Positions 1 to 8,608 of a stretch of 64,000 bases of DNA are shown here, piece after piece (within the stretch, counting starts at the first letter, position 1; every line of letters begins with the position of its first letter). Source of the stretch: Verrucomicrobiota bacterium (lineage in GTDB: Bacteria > Verrucomicrobiota > Verrucomicrobiia > Opitutales > Opitutaceae). A program made the position numbers and the translations under genes. The notes under the pieces were generated by a model. It worked only from the letters and a program-made list of their open reading frames with translations, was not told the origin of the DNA and made no database searches. The DNA lies in contig JAEYWP010000030.1 of NCBI GenBank assembly GCA_023428905.1, positions 310,001 to 374,000 of the forward strand. The letters run 5' to 3'.

Positions 1-466
1 TCGCAAACAGCAGGACCGCGAGCGGACCCACCACGAAGGTCGGTACTGAGATCCCGATCATGCCGAAGGCGGAGGCGAGGTAGTCCAGCCAGGTGTTGCG
101 GCGCACGGCCGCCACCACTCCGAGCGGAATCCCGATGGCGAGGGCGACCGCGAGGGAAAGCAGCCCGAGTTCCAGGGAGACGGGAATCTTGTCGGCGAGG
201 ATCTCGTTGACGGTGCGGTTTGGATACCGGAACGAGGGGCCCATGTCGCCGCGCACCAGTCGCGAGAGGTAGTCGACGTACTGTTCCGAGACGGGCTTGT
301 TCAGGCCGTAATAGGCCTCGAGGTTGGCGCGGATCTCCGGTGCCGTGGCCTTTTCGGAGTCGAAGGGGCCGCCCGGGACCTGCTTCATCATGAAGAACGT
401 CGCCGTGATCACGATCCACAGCGCGACGGTCGACTGGAGGAAGCGGGAGGCGAAGAAGCGGAGCAT
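1..466 (-). CDS. Peptide ABC transporter permease, DppB/OppB type (3' end outside window)
   Basis: Only the first 155 residues are in the window. The start ATG lies at 464-466 (complement), giving MLRFFASRF, one N-terminal membrane helix and a VPGGPFDSEK block. The YGLNKPVSEQYVDYLSRLVRGD stretch that follows is the usual N-terminal domain of dipeptide/oligopeptide permeases. The next helix begins LGLLSLAVALAIGIPLG. The family forms the inner-membrane channel for peptides delivered by family-5 binding proteins. Two such binding proteins lie directly upstream on the same strand, so this is the channel of that importer. The second permease and the ATPases should lie beyond position 1. Confidence 0.9.
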   Translation of the reverse strand, partial: MLRFFASRFLQSTVALWIVITATFFMMKQVPGGPFDSEKATAPEIRANLEAYYGLNKPVSEQYVDYLSRLVRGDMGPSFRYPNRTVNEILADKIPVSLELGLLSLAVALAIGIPLGVVAAVRRNTWLDYLASAFGMIGISVPTFVVGPLAVLLFA

Positions 467-502
467 GTGGGAGTCTCAGGCGTGGCGGAGCAAAGGAAGA
501 CG

Positions 503-514
503 AATGGACACGAA
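503..514. repeat. Dispersed intergenic 12-mer AATGGACACGAA
   Basis: This 12-mer sits in the 127-bp gap between the permease and the binding-protein gene. It occurs again at 44094-44105 and, inverted, at 44159-44170. The surrounding bases (aatggacacgaaaacacgcg) look like the short intergenic repeats common in Verrucomicrobiota. No gene is seen in the gap. Confidence 0.5.
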
Positions 515-593
515 AACACGCGAATGCAAAGTCGCTTTCGCGCCCGCCCCGGGGCCGCCGCCCACGCCTCGCACCGTGCCGGAACGGCGGTCG

Positions 594-2189
594 CTAGGGC
601 TTCAGGTCCACGTGCTTCCAGGGGAAGTCGTCCATCGGCGTGGTGCGGTAATGGAGCACCTTCTCGTCCACCAGCCGTGAGTGCACGTAATAAAACAGGG
701 GCATCACCGGCATATCCGCTAGAAGGATACCCTCCATCCGGCGGTAGATATCATAACGCGCCTCCTGCGACGGAGCGCCGAGGGCGGAGCCGAGGAGTTC
801 GTCGTACTCTGGCTTGGCCCAGTGGGTGTGATTGTTGCCCCCGCCCGTGATCCACATGTCCATGAACACGTGCGGATCCATGTAGTCCGCGATCCATCCG
901 CCACGCTGGATGTCGAAGGAGATCGCGTTCTGGGTGGCCATATACACGCGCCACTCCTGGTTCACGATGCCGACCTCGATCCCAAGGTTGCGCTTCCACA
1001 TCTGCTGGATCGCCTCGGCGATGACCTGATGGCGGTCGAGGATGTTGATGTTGATCTCCAGGCGCGGGAAACCGCGCCCTTCGGGAAAACCTGCTTCCGC
1101 CAGGAGTCGCCGCGCCTCCGCCACGTCCTCGACCAGGGCCGCGCTGCTGCGGTAGCCGGCGACCTCCTGCGGGATGACGGAAAAGGCAGGCATTTCGCCG
1201 GCGAGTGTCACGTTTTGCACGAGGCTCTGGCGGTCGACTGCGAGCGCAAGCGCGCGGCGCACGCGCACATCGTCGAGTGGCTTCTTCTGGATGTTGAACC
1301 GATAGAAATAGGTGCCGTACCACGGATCGATGCGCAGCACACCGGGACGCTCGCGCCGGTAGACGTCCAGCTTGCTGGCCGGTACCTGATAGGTGACGTC
1401 GAGCTGCCCGGTGCGAAACAGGCGCTCCTCCACGTCCGTGCTGCTGATGGGATAGAAGTGAATCTGGTCAAGTTTGACCTGGTCGCGGTCCCAATAGCCG
1501 GCCGCGCGCTCCACCACGATCTTCTGGCCGGGCCGCCACTCCTTCAGGGTGAAGGGGCCGTTGCCCACAAAGTTCTCGAGGCGGGTCCAGGCGGTGCCGC
1601 GCCGCCCGAGCGCGTCAAACTTTTCAATCGTGGGGATGTGAACCGGATACCAGGCGTAGTGCTGGAGTGCCTTGAGGAGGAACGGGGTGGGCTGACGCAG
1701 CCGCAACTCGAGGGTGTACGTATCCAGCGCGCGGACGCCCACCTTGGTGAAGTCGTCGAGTTTGCCCTGGTTGAAGGCCTGCGCCCCCTCCAGGACGTAA
1801 AGCATGTAGGCGTAGTCGGAGGCGAGGGAGGGCGTGAGGATGCGCTGGTACGAACGCACGAAGTCTCCGGCGGTGACGCCATCGCCGTTGGACCAGCGGG
1901 CATTGTCCCGTAGCTGAAACGTGTAAATCAGGCCGTCCGGCGATACCGTCCACGATTTCGCCACTCCGGGTTCGGGCTCATCCGTCAGGGGATTCTGCGC
2001 CACCAGGCCCTCGAAGAGAGCGAGGAAAAGCTTGTGTTCGATCGCGCCGGACACGACCTGCGGATCGAGGTCCTGCGGTTCATCGCCATTGCCAAAATGG
2101 AGGACCTTCAAGCCGGACTCCGAGCGGCGTTCGGCGCAGCCGATCAGGCACAGGGCGAGGGAGAGGAAAGCAAGGAAGCGGAGGACCAT
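594..2189 (-). CDS. Oligopeptide ABC transporter substrate-binding lipoprotein (family 5), copy 1
   Basis: A 531-residue extracytoplasmic solute-binding protein of the OppA/DppA family. The chosen start (complement 2187-2189) gives MVLRFLAFLSLALCLIGC, a signal peptide with lipobox LIGC and lipidated Cys18; a longer reading frame to 2246 would bury that signal. Family features are DLDPQVVSGAIEHKLFLALFEGL near the N-terminus, LRDNARWSNGDGVTAGDFVRSYQRI, and VRRALALAVDR before the second lobe. It delivers peptides to the permease at 1-466. It is about 35-45% similar by eye to the protein at 3937-5577, so the two are paralogues flanking an aminopeptidase. Confidence 0.92.
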   Translation of the reverse strand: MVLRFLAFLSLALCLIGCAERRSESGLKVLHFGNGDEPQDLDPQVVSGAIEHKLFLALFEGLVAQNPLTDEPEPGVAKSWTVSPDGLIYTFQLRDNARWSNGDGVTAGDFVRSYQRILTPSLASDYAYMLYVLEGAQAFNQGKLDDFTKVGVRALDTYTLELRLRQPTPFLLKALQHYAWYPVHIPTIEKFDALGRRGTAWTRLENFVGNGPFTLKEWRPGQKIVVERAAGYWDRDQVKLDQIHFYPISSTDVEERLFRTGQLDVTYQVPASKLDVYRRERPGVLRIDPWYGTYFYRFNIQKKPLDDVRVRRALALAVDRQSLVQNVTLAGEMPAFSVIPQEVAGYRSSAALVEDVAEARRLLAEAGFPEGRGFPRLEININILDRHQVIAEAIQQMWKRNLGIEVGIVNQEWRVYMATQNAISFDIQRGGWIADYMDPHVFMDMWITGGGNNHTHWAKPEYDELLGSALGAPSQEARYDIYRRMEGILLADMPVMPLFYYVHSRLVDEKVLHYRTTPMDDFPWKHVDLKP

Positions 2190-2285
2190 GCGGGAAGGTG
2201 AGCAGGTGGAATGCCGGCGCAAGCGGATGTCGCCGGTGGGTGGCACGTCGCGACCGGTGGGCTCAGCCCGGCACGGGCGCCGCTC

Positions 2286-3959
2286 TCACCGCAGCATCGC
2301 GTCGCGCCTCGCCTTGAACTCGGAGCCCTCGCGCCAACGGGGCCAGTCGGCCGCGTCGCCGAGCTTGCGGCTGAGGCCGAACAGGAAGTCAGAATCCTGC
2401 GCGGTGGCGTTGAAATCCCAGTCCTCCGTGACCTCGTCGCTGACCTTGTGGTAGTGCCGGGAAACGTACTCGGCGCGCTTCTGGTCGATGTAGTCGGCGG
2501 GGCGATCGATCGGCTGGCGCCCGGCCTTGGAGTAGAACGCGGGCACGCCGGCCTTGGCGAATTCGAAATGGTCGCTGCGGAAATAGGAGCCCTTCTCCGG
2601 TTGTGTATCCGGCGTTAGGGTACGCCCGAGCGCCTGCGCCACTCCGGCTGCGATGTCCTCGATCGTGGTCGCGCCCCATCCGATGACCTCGATGTCCCGA
2701 GTCGGGGCGAGGTGGTTGGCTCCGTCGAGGTTCACGTTCGCGACGGTGCGCGCGAGGGGATAAAGGGGGTTGGCGGCATAGTGCTTGGCGCCGAGCAGGC
2801 CCATCTCCTCGGCGGTGACGGAGAGGAAGAGCAGGTTGCGCCGGGGCCGCTCGGCGGGCGGAAGGGCGGCGAGGCGTGCGGCCACGTCGAGGAGGATGGC
2901 GGTGCCGCTGGCGTTGTCGGTGGCGCCGTTGAAGATCTGGTCGCCCTCGAGCCGGGGATCCCGACCGAGGTGGTCCCAATGCGAGGTCAGGACCACGTAT
3001 TCGTTGAGCGACGGATCGCGGCCCGGGAGCAGGGCGGCCACATTCCTCGAGCGCACGTCGCGCAGGGTGTTCTGGACGGAGTAGCGCGCCTGCGCGGGAA
3101 GCACCACCGGCCGGAAATCGGGCCGGGCCGCGGCAGCCTTGAGGGTGGCAAGGTCGAGGCCGGCGGCGGCAAAAAGCCGTTTGGAGAAATCCCACGTCAT
3201 CCACGCCTCGACCGCGGCACGGTCGCGGTTGCCGTCCTCCGTGCGCAGGTCGAACTGCTCGCGACCGGCACTGGCACCGACCACGGCGAAGGGATAGCCG
3301 GCGGGCCCGGTTTCGTGAACGATCAGGCAGGCGGCGGCGCCGAGACGGGCCGCCATCTCGTATTTGTAAGTCCAGCGGCCATAATAGGTCATGGCGCGCC
3401 CGCGAAACATCCGCTCGTCCAGGCTGCCTTCATCGGTGACGACGGGTGGGTCGTTGATCAGCATGACGAGGGTCTTGCCCCGCAGATCAAGCCCCTTGTA
3501 GTCGTCCCATCCGTACTCGGGGGCGCTGATGCCGTATCCGACAAAAACAATCTCCGTGTCCGGCACCTCGATCCGCGGGGTGACGCGCCGAGATTCGGCG
3601 GAGATGTCGTACACCGGCCGCGGTACCAAGGTCTCGCCGCCGACCGTCAGAGTGACGGTGATGTCGCTGGTGATGCCCACCAGAGGCACGTCCTGGAAGA
3701 AGGTGCCATCGGGGTTGCCCGGCGTCAGCCCGAGCGCGGAAAACTGTTCGGCCAGATAGCTGACCGTCCGGGTCTCTCCGGCGGTGCCGGGCGCGCGCCC
3801 CTCAAAGGCGTCCGAGGCGAGGGTGGTGACATGCCGGCGTATCCGCGCGGCGGAGGTCTCCCCGGCGGAGACGGGGTGGAGGAAGGTGAGGGCGAGGCAG
3901 AACGCCGCAGTCGCGCGCGCCCAGGCCGGGCGGGGCTCAGGGAGCTTCCAGGTAGACAT
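2286..3959 (-). CDS. Exported M28-family aminopeptidase with PA-type insert
   Basis: A 557-residue secreted zinc aminopeptidase. The start at 3957-3959 (complement; MSTWKLPEP) overlaps the 3' end of the upstream binding-protein gene by 23 bp; the longer frame upstream is a shadow of that gene. A signal peptide (ATAAFCLALTFLHPVSA) spans residues 16-32. Zinc ligands fit the M28 pattern: H327 (SHWDH), D348 (ATDNASG), E384/E385 (TAEE), D412 (NLDG) and the His in SDHFEF. Residues about 110-290 resemble a protease-associated insert. Lying between two peptide-binding proteins, it probably trims peptides in the periplasm before import. Confidence 0.88.
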   Translation of the reverse strand: MSTWKLPEPRPAWARATAAFCLALTFLHPVSAGETSAARIRRHVTTLASDAFEGRAPGTAGETRTVSYLAEQFSALGLTPGNPDGTFFQDVPLVGITSDITVTLTVGGETLVPRPVYDISAESRRVTPRIEVPDTEIVFVGYGISAPEYGWDDYKGLDLRGKTLVMLINDPPVVTDEGSLDERMFRGRAMTYYGRWTYKYEMAARLGAAACLIVHETGPAGYPFAVVGASAGREQFDLRTEDGNRDRAAVEAWMTWDFSKRLFAAAGLDLATLKAAAARPDFRPVVLPAQARYSVQNTLRDVRSRNVAALLPGRDPSLNEYVVLTSHWDHLGRDPRLEGDQIFNGATDNASGTAILLDVAARLAALPPAERPRRNLLFLSVTAEEMGLLGAKHYAANPLYPLARTVANVNLDGANHLAPTRDIEVIGWGATTIEDIAAGVAQALGRTLTPDTQPEKGSYFRSDHFEFAKAGVPAFYSKAGRQPIDRPADYIDQKRAEYVSRHYHKVSDEVTEDWDFNATAQDSDFLFGLSRKLGDAADWPRWREGSEFKARRDAMLR

Positions 3960-5577
3960 GTTTGTAGGGATGCCGGTCGAGCAGGGTGGGATGCCAGTTG
4001 CGCACGGACGGGTGCAGCAGGAAGACATGGGTGTAGTGGTAGATCGGGATGACGGGCGACTCCTCCAGGAGCAGGGCCTCGGCCCGCTGGAGCAGAGTGT
4101 CGCGCCGCGCCGGTTCCCGAACGCGCGCAGCTTCGAAGAGCAGTTCATCGTACGTGCGGTGGCTCCAGCTCGTGTAGTTGTTTCCGCTGGACGAGGTGAA
4201 GATCTCGAGGAAGGAGAGCGGGTCGATGTAGTCGGCGATCCAGACGGAGCGAAGGACCTGATAGTCGCCGTTCCGCCGTGCGGCCACCATCGTCTTGAAC
4301 TCCTGGTTGACCAGCCTGACCTCCAGCCCGAGCTCGCGGCGCCACATTTCCTGCACCGCTTCCGCCACCGCGCGGTGGGATTCGTTGGGATTAAAAAGCA
4401 GCTCGACCACGGGGGCGCCTTTGCCACCGGCATACCCGGCCTCCCCGAGCAGGGTCCGCGCTTGTTCCGGATCGTAGCCCAGGCGCGCGGCGGACGTGTA
4501 GCCACTCACGCCGGGCGGCGTGAAATGGAAAGCCGGTGTCTGGCCACCGCGCAGGATGTTTTCGACGATGCCCTGGCGGTCGACGGCGAGACTGAGGGCG
4601 CGGCGTACGTTTCGGTCGTTGAGGAACGGGCGCGAGGCGTTCAGCCGGTAAAACTCCACCCCCAGATAGGGATCGATGCGGAGGAAGCCCGGTTGATCGC
4701 CGCGGTAGGCGTCCACCTTGGACGGGGGAAGTGCTTCCGTCAGGTGGAGCTGGCCCGCGCGAAACGCGCGCTCCTCCGCGTCGCGACTCTCGATGAAATG
4801 GAAATGGATGCCGTTCAACCGCACCCGGGCCGCATCCCAGTAGGTCGCGGATTTTTCCACCACCACGCGTTGCCCCAGGCGCCATTCCTTCAGGGCGAAG
4901 GGGCCATTGCCCACAAACTGTCCCGGCCGGGCCCAGGGATTGCCGCGCTGGTACACCGAGCCGTGCTTTTCCAGAGTCGGCAGATGCACGGGAAAAAAGG
5001 CGGTGTGCGTCAGCTTGGAAAGGAAGACCGCCGACGGATGCTCCAGCACGATACGCAACGTGCGCGGGTCAGGCGTGGAGACGCCGACGGCACCGAAGTC
5101 CTTTAACTGGTCGCGGTGAAAGGCCTCCGCATTCTGGATGATGTAGAGGAACGAGGCGTTTTCGGCTGAGAGGCTTGCGGTCAGGATGCGTTGGAACGAG
5201 CGCGCAAAGTCGGTCGACGTCACCGGTTCCCCATTGGACCACCGGGCGTCGGCCCGGAGATGAAAGGTGTAGGTGAGAGCATCCGGGGAAACCTCCCACC
5301 GCTCCGCCACCCCTGGCACGGGCCTGAGGTCCACCGGGTCCTCCGCCACCAATCCTTCGAAAAGGGCCATGAGCACATTGTGATCGGCCGCGTGGGTCGC
5401 CAGGTGCGGATCGAGGTCGGCGATGTCAGGCGCGATGCCGCGGTGCAGGACCTGGTCCTTCAGGCCGCGGGCGACGTTGTCCTCACGCTGCCAGCAGCCC
5501 GACAGGGTGAGCAGGGCGAGGACGAGGCTGGAGGACAGGAAGGACCGTCGACGGAGAGAAGGGCGAGCGTGGTTCAC
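3937..5577 (-). CDS. Oligopeptide ABC transporter substrate-binding lipoprotein (family 5), copy 2
   Basis: A 546-residue OppA/DppA-family binding protein. The N-terminus MNHARPSLRRRSFLSSSLV carries an RRSFL twin-arginine-like motif followed by lipobox LSGC (Cys28), so it may be a Tat-exported lipoprotein. Family blocks include HLRADARWSNGEPVTSTDF and VRRALSLAVDRQGIVEN. It starts 12 bp after ispF stops and overlaps the M28 peptidase start, consistent with one long minus-strand transcript. It is paralogous to copy 1; different peptide ranges are likely but cannot be judged from sequence. Confidence 0.92.
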   Translation of the reverse strand: MNHARPSLRRRSFLSSSLVLALLTLSGCWQREDNVARGLKDQVLHRGIAPDIADLDPHLATHAADHNVLMALFEGLVAEDPVDLRPVPGVAERWEVSPDALTYTFHLRADARWSNGEPVTSTDFARSFQRILTASLSAENASFLYIIQNAEAFHRDQLKDFGAVGVSTPDPRTLRIVLEHPSAVFLSKLTHTAFFPVHLPTLEKHGSVYQRGNPWARPGQFVGNGPFALKEWRLGQRVVVEKSATYWDAARVRLNGIHFHFIESRDAEERAFRAGQLHLTEALPPSKVDAYRGDQPGFLRIDPYLGVEFYRLNASRPFLNDRNVRRALSLAVDRQGIVENILRGGQTPAFHFTPPGVSGYTSAARLGYDPEQARTLLGEAGYAGGKGAPVVELLFNPNESHRAVAEAVQEMWRRELGLEVRLVNQEFKTMVAARRNGDYQVLRSVWIADYIDPLSFLEIFTSSSGNNYTSWSHRTYDELLFEAARVREPARRDTLLQRAEALLLEESPVIPIYHYTHVFLLHPSVRNWHPTLLDRHPYKHVYLEAP

Positions 5578-5589
5578 CAGCGCAGGGGT

Positions 5590-6093
5590 TCAGGGATGTG
5601 AACGACGGTCCGCCGCCGCCTCGATCAGGCAGACGGCGTGGGCGGCTATCGCCTTTCCGTGGCCGATCTCATCGACACCTTCGTTGGTCGTGGCCTTCAG
5701 ACCGATGGCGGAGACGTCGAGCCCGGTGGACCGTGCCAGCGCGGCCTTCATGTGGGCAAGGTGGGGCTGGATCTTCGGTTTCTCCGCGATGAGCGAGGCG
5801 TCGATGTTCACCAGGGTGAAACCGCGCTCCGCCAGCGAGGAAACGACCTGCTGGAGCAGGACCTGCGAGTCGATGTTGCGGTAGGCGGGGTCTGTATTGG
5901 GAAAAAAATGACCGATGTCGGGCAGCCCGGCGGCACCCAGAAGGGCGTCGCAGATCGCGTGGGTGAGGCAGTCGGCGTCGGAGTGCCCGTCGAGCCCGTA
6001 GTCCACCTCGAAACGCACGCCACCGAGGACGAGGGGGCGCCCGCCGACGATGCGGTGGATGTCGTATCCATGTCCGATGCGCAGTCCGGTCAT
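5590..6093 (-). CDS. ispF: 2-C-methyl-D-erythritol 2,4-cyclodiphosphate synthase
   Basis: A 167-residue MEP-pathway enzyme that forms MEcPP from CDP-ME 2-phosphate. Start at 6091-6093 (complement, MTGLRIGHGYDIHR). The metal ligands D11 and H13 (GYDIHR) and the GLDGHSDADCLTHAICDALLG block are present, as are FPNTDP and the C-terminal KATTNEGVDEIG. Length is normal for IspF. It starts 2 bp downstream of the ispD stop codon, so the two are probably co-translated, but they are separate genes rather than the IspDF fusion known from some proteobacteria. Confidence 0.97.
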   Translation of the reverse strand: MTGLRIGHGYDIHRIVGGRPLVLGGVRFEVDYGLDGHSDADCLTHAICDALLGAAGLPDIGHFFPNTDPAYRNIDSQVLLQQVVSSLAERGFTLVNIDASLIAEKPKIQPHLAHMKAALARSTGLDVSAIGLKATTNEGVDEIGHGKAIAAHAVCLIEAAADRRSHP

Positions 6094-6095
6094 GG

Positions 6096-6779
6096 TCAGG
6101 AGGAGCGCGGCTGCCGGCCGTGCAGGTATTCGAAATAAGGCAGGTCGGCAGGGGTGGTGAGCTTGGGATTGGGCAGTGTGTTTTCCAGCAGGGCGACGGG
6201 GTGGCGCAGGCGTTCCACCGCCGCCGCATCGTCGGTGATGCGCAGTCCCCGCTGGATCACCTGGGCGTAGGCGCGCGTGATCAGTTCGCGTGAAAAGACC
6301 TGCGGTGTCTCCATCGCCCACAGGCGCGAGCGGTCGAGTGACTTGAGCAGACCGGTGTCGGCGTGAAGCTTGATCGAGTCGGTGACGCGATGGGCCAGCG
6401 CGGCGGCCTGCTCGCGCCGCACGACCTTCAGCAGTCCCACCAGTTGCTCGGCGCGCACGAACGGGCGCGCGCAGTCGTGGATGAAGACGTATTCAATGTC
6501 CGGAGGCAGGGCCTCCAGGGCATTGGCAACCGAGTCCTGCCGCTCCCGCCCGCCGCGGACAAAGACGGAGGGTGTGGGCGCGTAGGCGGACAACTCCGCC
6601 AGTTGCCGCTGGTCGCGGCAGACGATTGCATAAAAGTCCGCCACGCCGCTTTCGATGAAAGCCGCTGCGGCGTGGGCGAAGACCGGCTTGTCGCCCAGGA
6701 GGGCGAGGATCTTGTCGTCCACCGCGCCCTGCATGCGTTTGCCCCCGCCGGCGGCGAGGAGAATGGCTGCGTTTCTCAT
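6096..6779 (-). CDS. ispD: 2-C-methyl-D-erythritol 4-phosphate cytidylyltransferase
   Basis: A 227-residue cytidylyltransferase for the third MEP-pathway step. The nucleotide-binding loop LLAAGGGKRM is at residues 7-16. The following PKQ motif is replaced by DDKILALLGDKPVFAHA, keeping one Lys. Other family blocks are FVRGGRERQDSVANAL, FIHDCARPFV and WAMETPQVF. It lies between pyrF (12 bp upstream) and ispF (2 bp downstream) on the same strand. Confidence 0.95.
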   Translation of the reverse strand: MRNAAILLAAGGGKRMQGAVDDKILALLGDKPVFAHAAAAFIESGVADFYAIVCRDQRQLAELSAYAPTPSVFVRGGRERQDSVANALEALPPDIEYVFIHDCARPFVRAEQLVGLLKVVRREQAAALAHRVTDSIKLHADTGLLKSLDRSRLWAMETPQVFSRELITRAYAQVIQRGLRITDDAAAVERLRHPVALLENTLPNPKLTTPADLPYFEYLHGRQPRSS

Positions 6780-6791
6780 GGTGGGAGGGGG

Positions 6792-7499
6792 TCAGGAGCC
6801 GAGTTCGGAAAGGATCGCCCGGGCGGCGCCGGCGGGATCGGACGCCTTCAAGATGGGGCGTCCCACCACGATGTAGCTGGCGCCTGCGCCCGCGGCCTGG
6901 GCCGGGGTCATGATGCGTTTCTGGTCGTCACCACCCGCTTCGCCAGCGGGGCGGATTCCGGGCGTCACCAGTTGGACCTCGGCCGGCAGCTGGCCGCGGA
7001 GGAGGGCAACCTCCAGGGGAGAGCACACCAGCCCGGTCAGGCCCGCGGACACGGCCAGGTTTCCAAGCCGGGATACCTGTGTCTCAGGATTCACGGGAAG
7101 GCCCAGCTCTGACAGCCCGGCAGCATCCATCGAAGTGAGGACGGTCACGCCAAGGAGGAGCAGGTCGGGGCGTGTTTGCTGCTGGGCTTTGCGTGCGGCG
7201 GCCATCATCTCGCGGCCGCCCGACGTGTGGAGGGTGAGCATGCCGATTGGCAGCGGCGCGAGCGACTCGACTGCCTTTGCAACCGTATTGGGAATGTCGT
7301 GCAGCTTCAGATCGAGAAAGATGCTGAAGCCTTCGTCCGCCACGGCGCGCACATAATCGGGTCCATAGGCGGTGAACATCTGGAGACCGATCTTCACCCA
7401 GCGCAGGGATCCGCGGAGTTGACGAAGCAGGGGGGCGGCCTCTTCGCGCGTCGGCACGTCCAGGGCGAGGATTAGGTCACACGGCATGCCGTTATCCAT
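6792..7499 (-). CDS. pyrF: Orotidine 5'-phosphate decarboxylase
   Basis: Decarboxylates OMP to UMP in pyrimidine synthesis. The 235-residue protein begins MDNGMPCDLILALDVPT; Met5 is an equally good start. The catalytic signature DLKLHDIPNTV carries the Asp-Lys-Asp array. VKIGLQMF, LTLHTSGG, VTPGIRP and YIVVGRPI complete the bacterial PyrF TIM-barrel pattern. It is the first gene of the minus-strand run into ispDF and the peptide importer, and is divergent from ispE. Confidence 0.96.
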   Translation of the reverse strand: MDNGMPCDLILALDVPTREEAAPLLRQLRGSLRWVKIGLQMFTAYGPDYVRAVADEGFSIFLDLKLHDIPNTVAKAVESLAPLPIGMLTLHTSGGREMMAAARKAQQQTRPDLLLLGVTVLTSMDAAGLSELGLPVNPETQVSRLGNLAVSAGLTGLVCSPLEVALLRGQLPAEVQLVTPGIRPAGEAGGDDQKRIMTPAQAAGAGASYIVVGRPILKASDPAGAARAILSELGS

Positions 7500-7595
7500 T
7501 CACACCCGGGGCGCGGATGGAAAGGGCAAAGCACGCGGCGGGCGGCGCCCCTTTTCGCTCCCCAGCGGGCGGTGAACCGTATTTGCTGGCGGACT

Positions 7596-8483
7596 GTGAG
7601 TGCCCGCACCGTCTTTGCCCCGGCCAAACTAAATCTCTTTCTGGCGATCACCGGAAGGCGGTCGGACGGTTTTCACGACCTTGTATCCTTGGTCGCGCCA
7701 CTGGCCTGGGGAGACACCCTGACGCTGGAGCCCGCGCCGCCGGGGGTCTTTGACCTGACCTGTGAAACCCCCGGCATCCCCCTGGACGAACACAACCTGG
7801 TTCTGCGGGCCGCCAGGAGCTTTGTGACGGCAACGGGGTGGGGCGGAGGTGTCCACTTCACGCTCAAGAAGGCGGTCCCGGCGGGAGCAGGCCTTGGCGG
7901 CGGAAGCAGCGACGGCACGGCGGCGCTGCTGGCGCTCAACGCCCTGGCTGGCGAGCCGCTGGCGCCGGGAGCGCTGGAACCCCTGGCGGCAGGACTGGGA
8001 TCCGACTGTGTCCTCTTTTTGAGGCGGCAACCCTGTGTGATGCGTGGTCGCGGCGAACGCGTGGACGTGCTGCCCGAAGCCGCGGCCAGTCGCCTGCGCG
8101 GGCAACGTGTGTTGCTGTTTAAGCCCTGGATTGGGATCAATACGGCGTGGGCCTACCGGCAAATGGCGGCGGCTGCGCCCGCGCTCTACCTGCCGGCCGA
8201 CGAAGCGGAACGACGGCTCCAGTCCTGGTTGGCCGACCTCGATGCGCCCCTGGAGCAGCTTCTGTTTAATAATATGGAGACGGTGGCCTTCGAGAAACAC
8301 CTCGCGCTGCCAACGCTCCTCACGCAGCTGCGCACGCGCTTTAACCTCGCGGTGGGCATGAGCGGGAGCGGGAGCGCCTGTTTTGCCCTGCTGCCCGAAA
8401 CCGCCGACGTCGGGGCCATCGCCGGGTGTATCCGCGACGCATGGGGCGCGGAGACCTTCCTGGTTGAAACCCGCCTGGCGTGA
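7596..8483 (+). CDS. ispE: 4-diphosphocytidyl-2-C-methyl-D-erythritol kinase
   Basis: A GHMP-family kinase for the fourth MEP-pathway step. FAPAKLNLFLAITGRRSDGFHDL matches the IspE N-terminus and VPAGAGLGGGSSDGTAAL is the GHMP ATP-binding loop; MSGSGSACFAL is the C-terminal glycine motif. I prefer the GTG at 7596, which leaves a short VSARTV leader as in homologues; another in-frame GTG at 7572 would add eight residues. The gene is divergent from pyrF-ispD-ispF, so three MEP genes cluster here while ispH lies 12 kb away. Confidence 0.95.
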   Translation: MSARTVFAPAKLNLFLAITGRRSDGFHDLVSLVAPLAWGDTLTLEPAPPGVFDLTCETPGIPLDEHNLVLRAARSFVTATGWGGGVHFTLKKAVPAGAGLGGGSSDGTAALLALNALAGEPLAPGALEPLAAGLGSDCVLFLRRQPCVMRGRGERVDVLPEAAASRLRGQRVLLFKPWIGINTAWAYRQMAAAAPALYLPADEAERRLQSWLADLDAPLEQLLFNNMETVAFEKHLALPTLLTQLRTRFNLAVGMSGSGSACFALLPETADVGAIAGCIRDAWGAETFLVETRLA

Positions 8484-8529
8484 GCGGGGTGGGCGACCTC
8501 CGATTTTGGGGACCGCGCCCAAAAGCTTG

Positions 8530-8559
8530 TTGACCCATCCCGCCGCGGCGCGGTTATCC
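8530..8559 (+). promoter_or_regulatory. Possible sigma-70-type promoter for ptsI
   Basis: TTGACC (8530-8535) is followed after 18 bp by TTATCC (8554-8559), about 50 bp before the ptsI start, in the only gap between ispE and ptsI. The -35 box is good and the -10 box moderate. Prediction by eye only. Confidence 0.4.
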
Positions 8560-8608
8560 TCCGGCTCTGCCGGCTTCGCCCCACGACCGGCCGCCCGAAC
8601 CTGCTTTC

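Noticed and set aside
3960..4505. N-terminal extension of the M28 peptidase frame
   Set aside because: It is out of frame inside the real binding-protein gene and has arginine/serine-rich shadow composition; the signal peptide fits the start at 3959.
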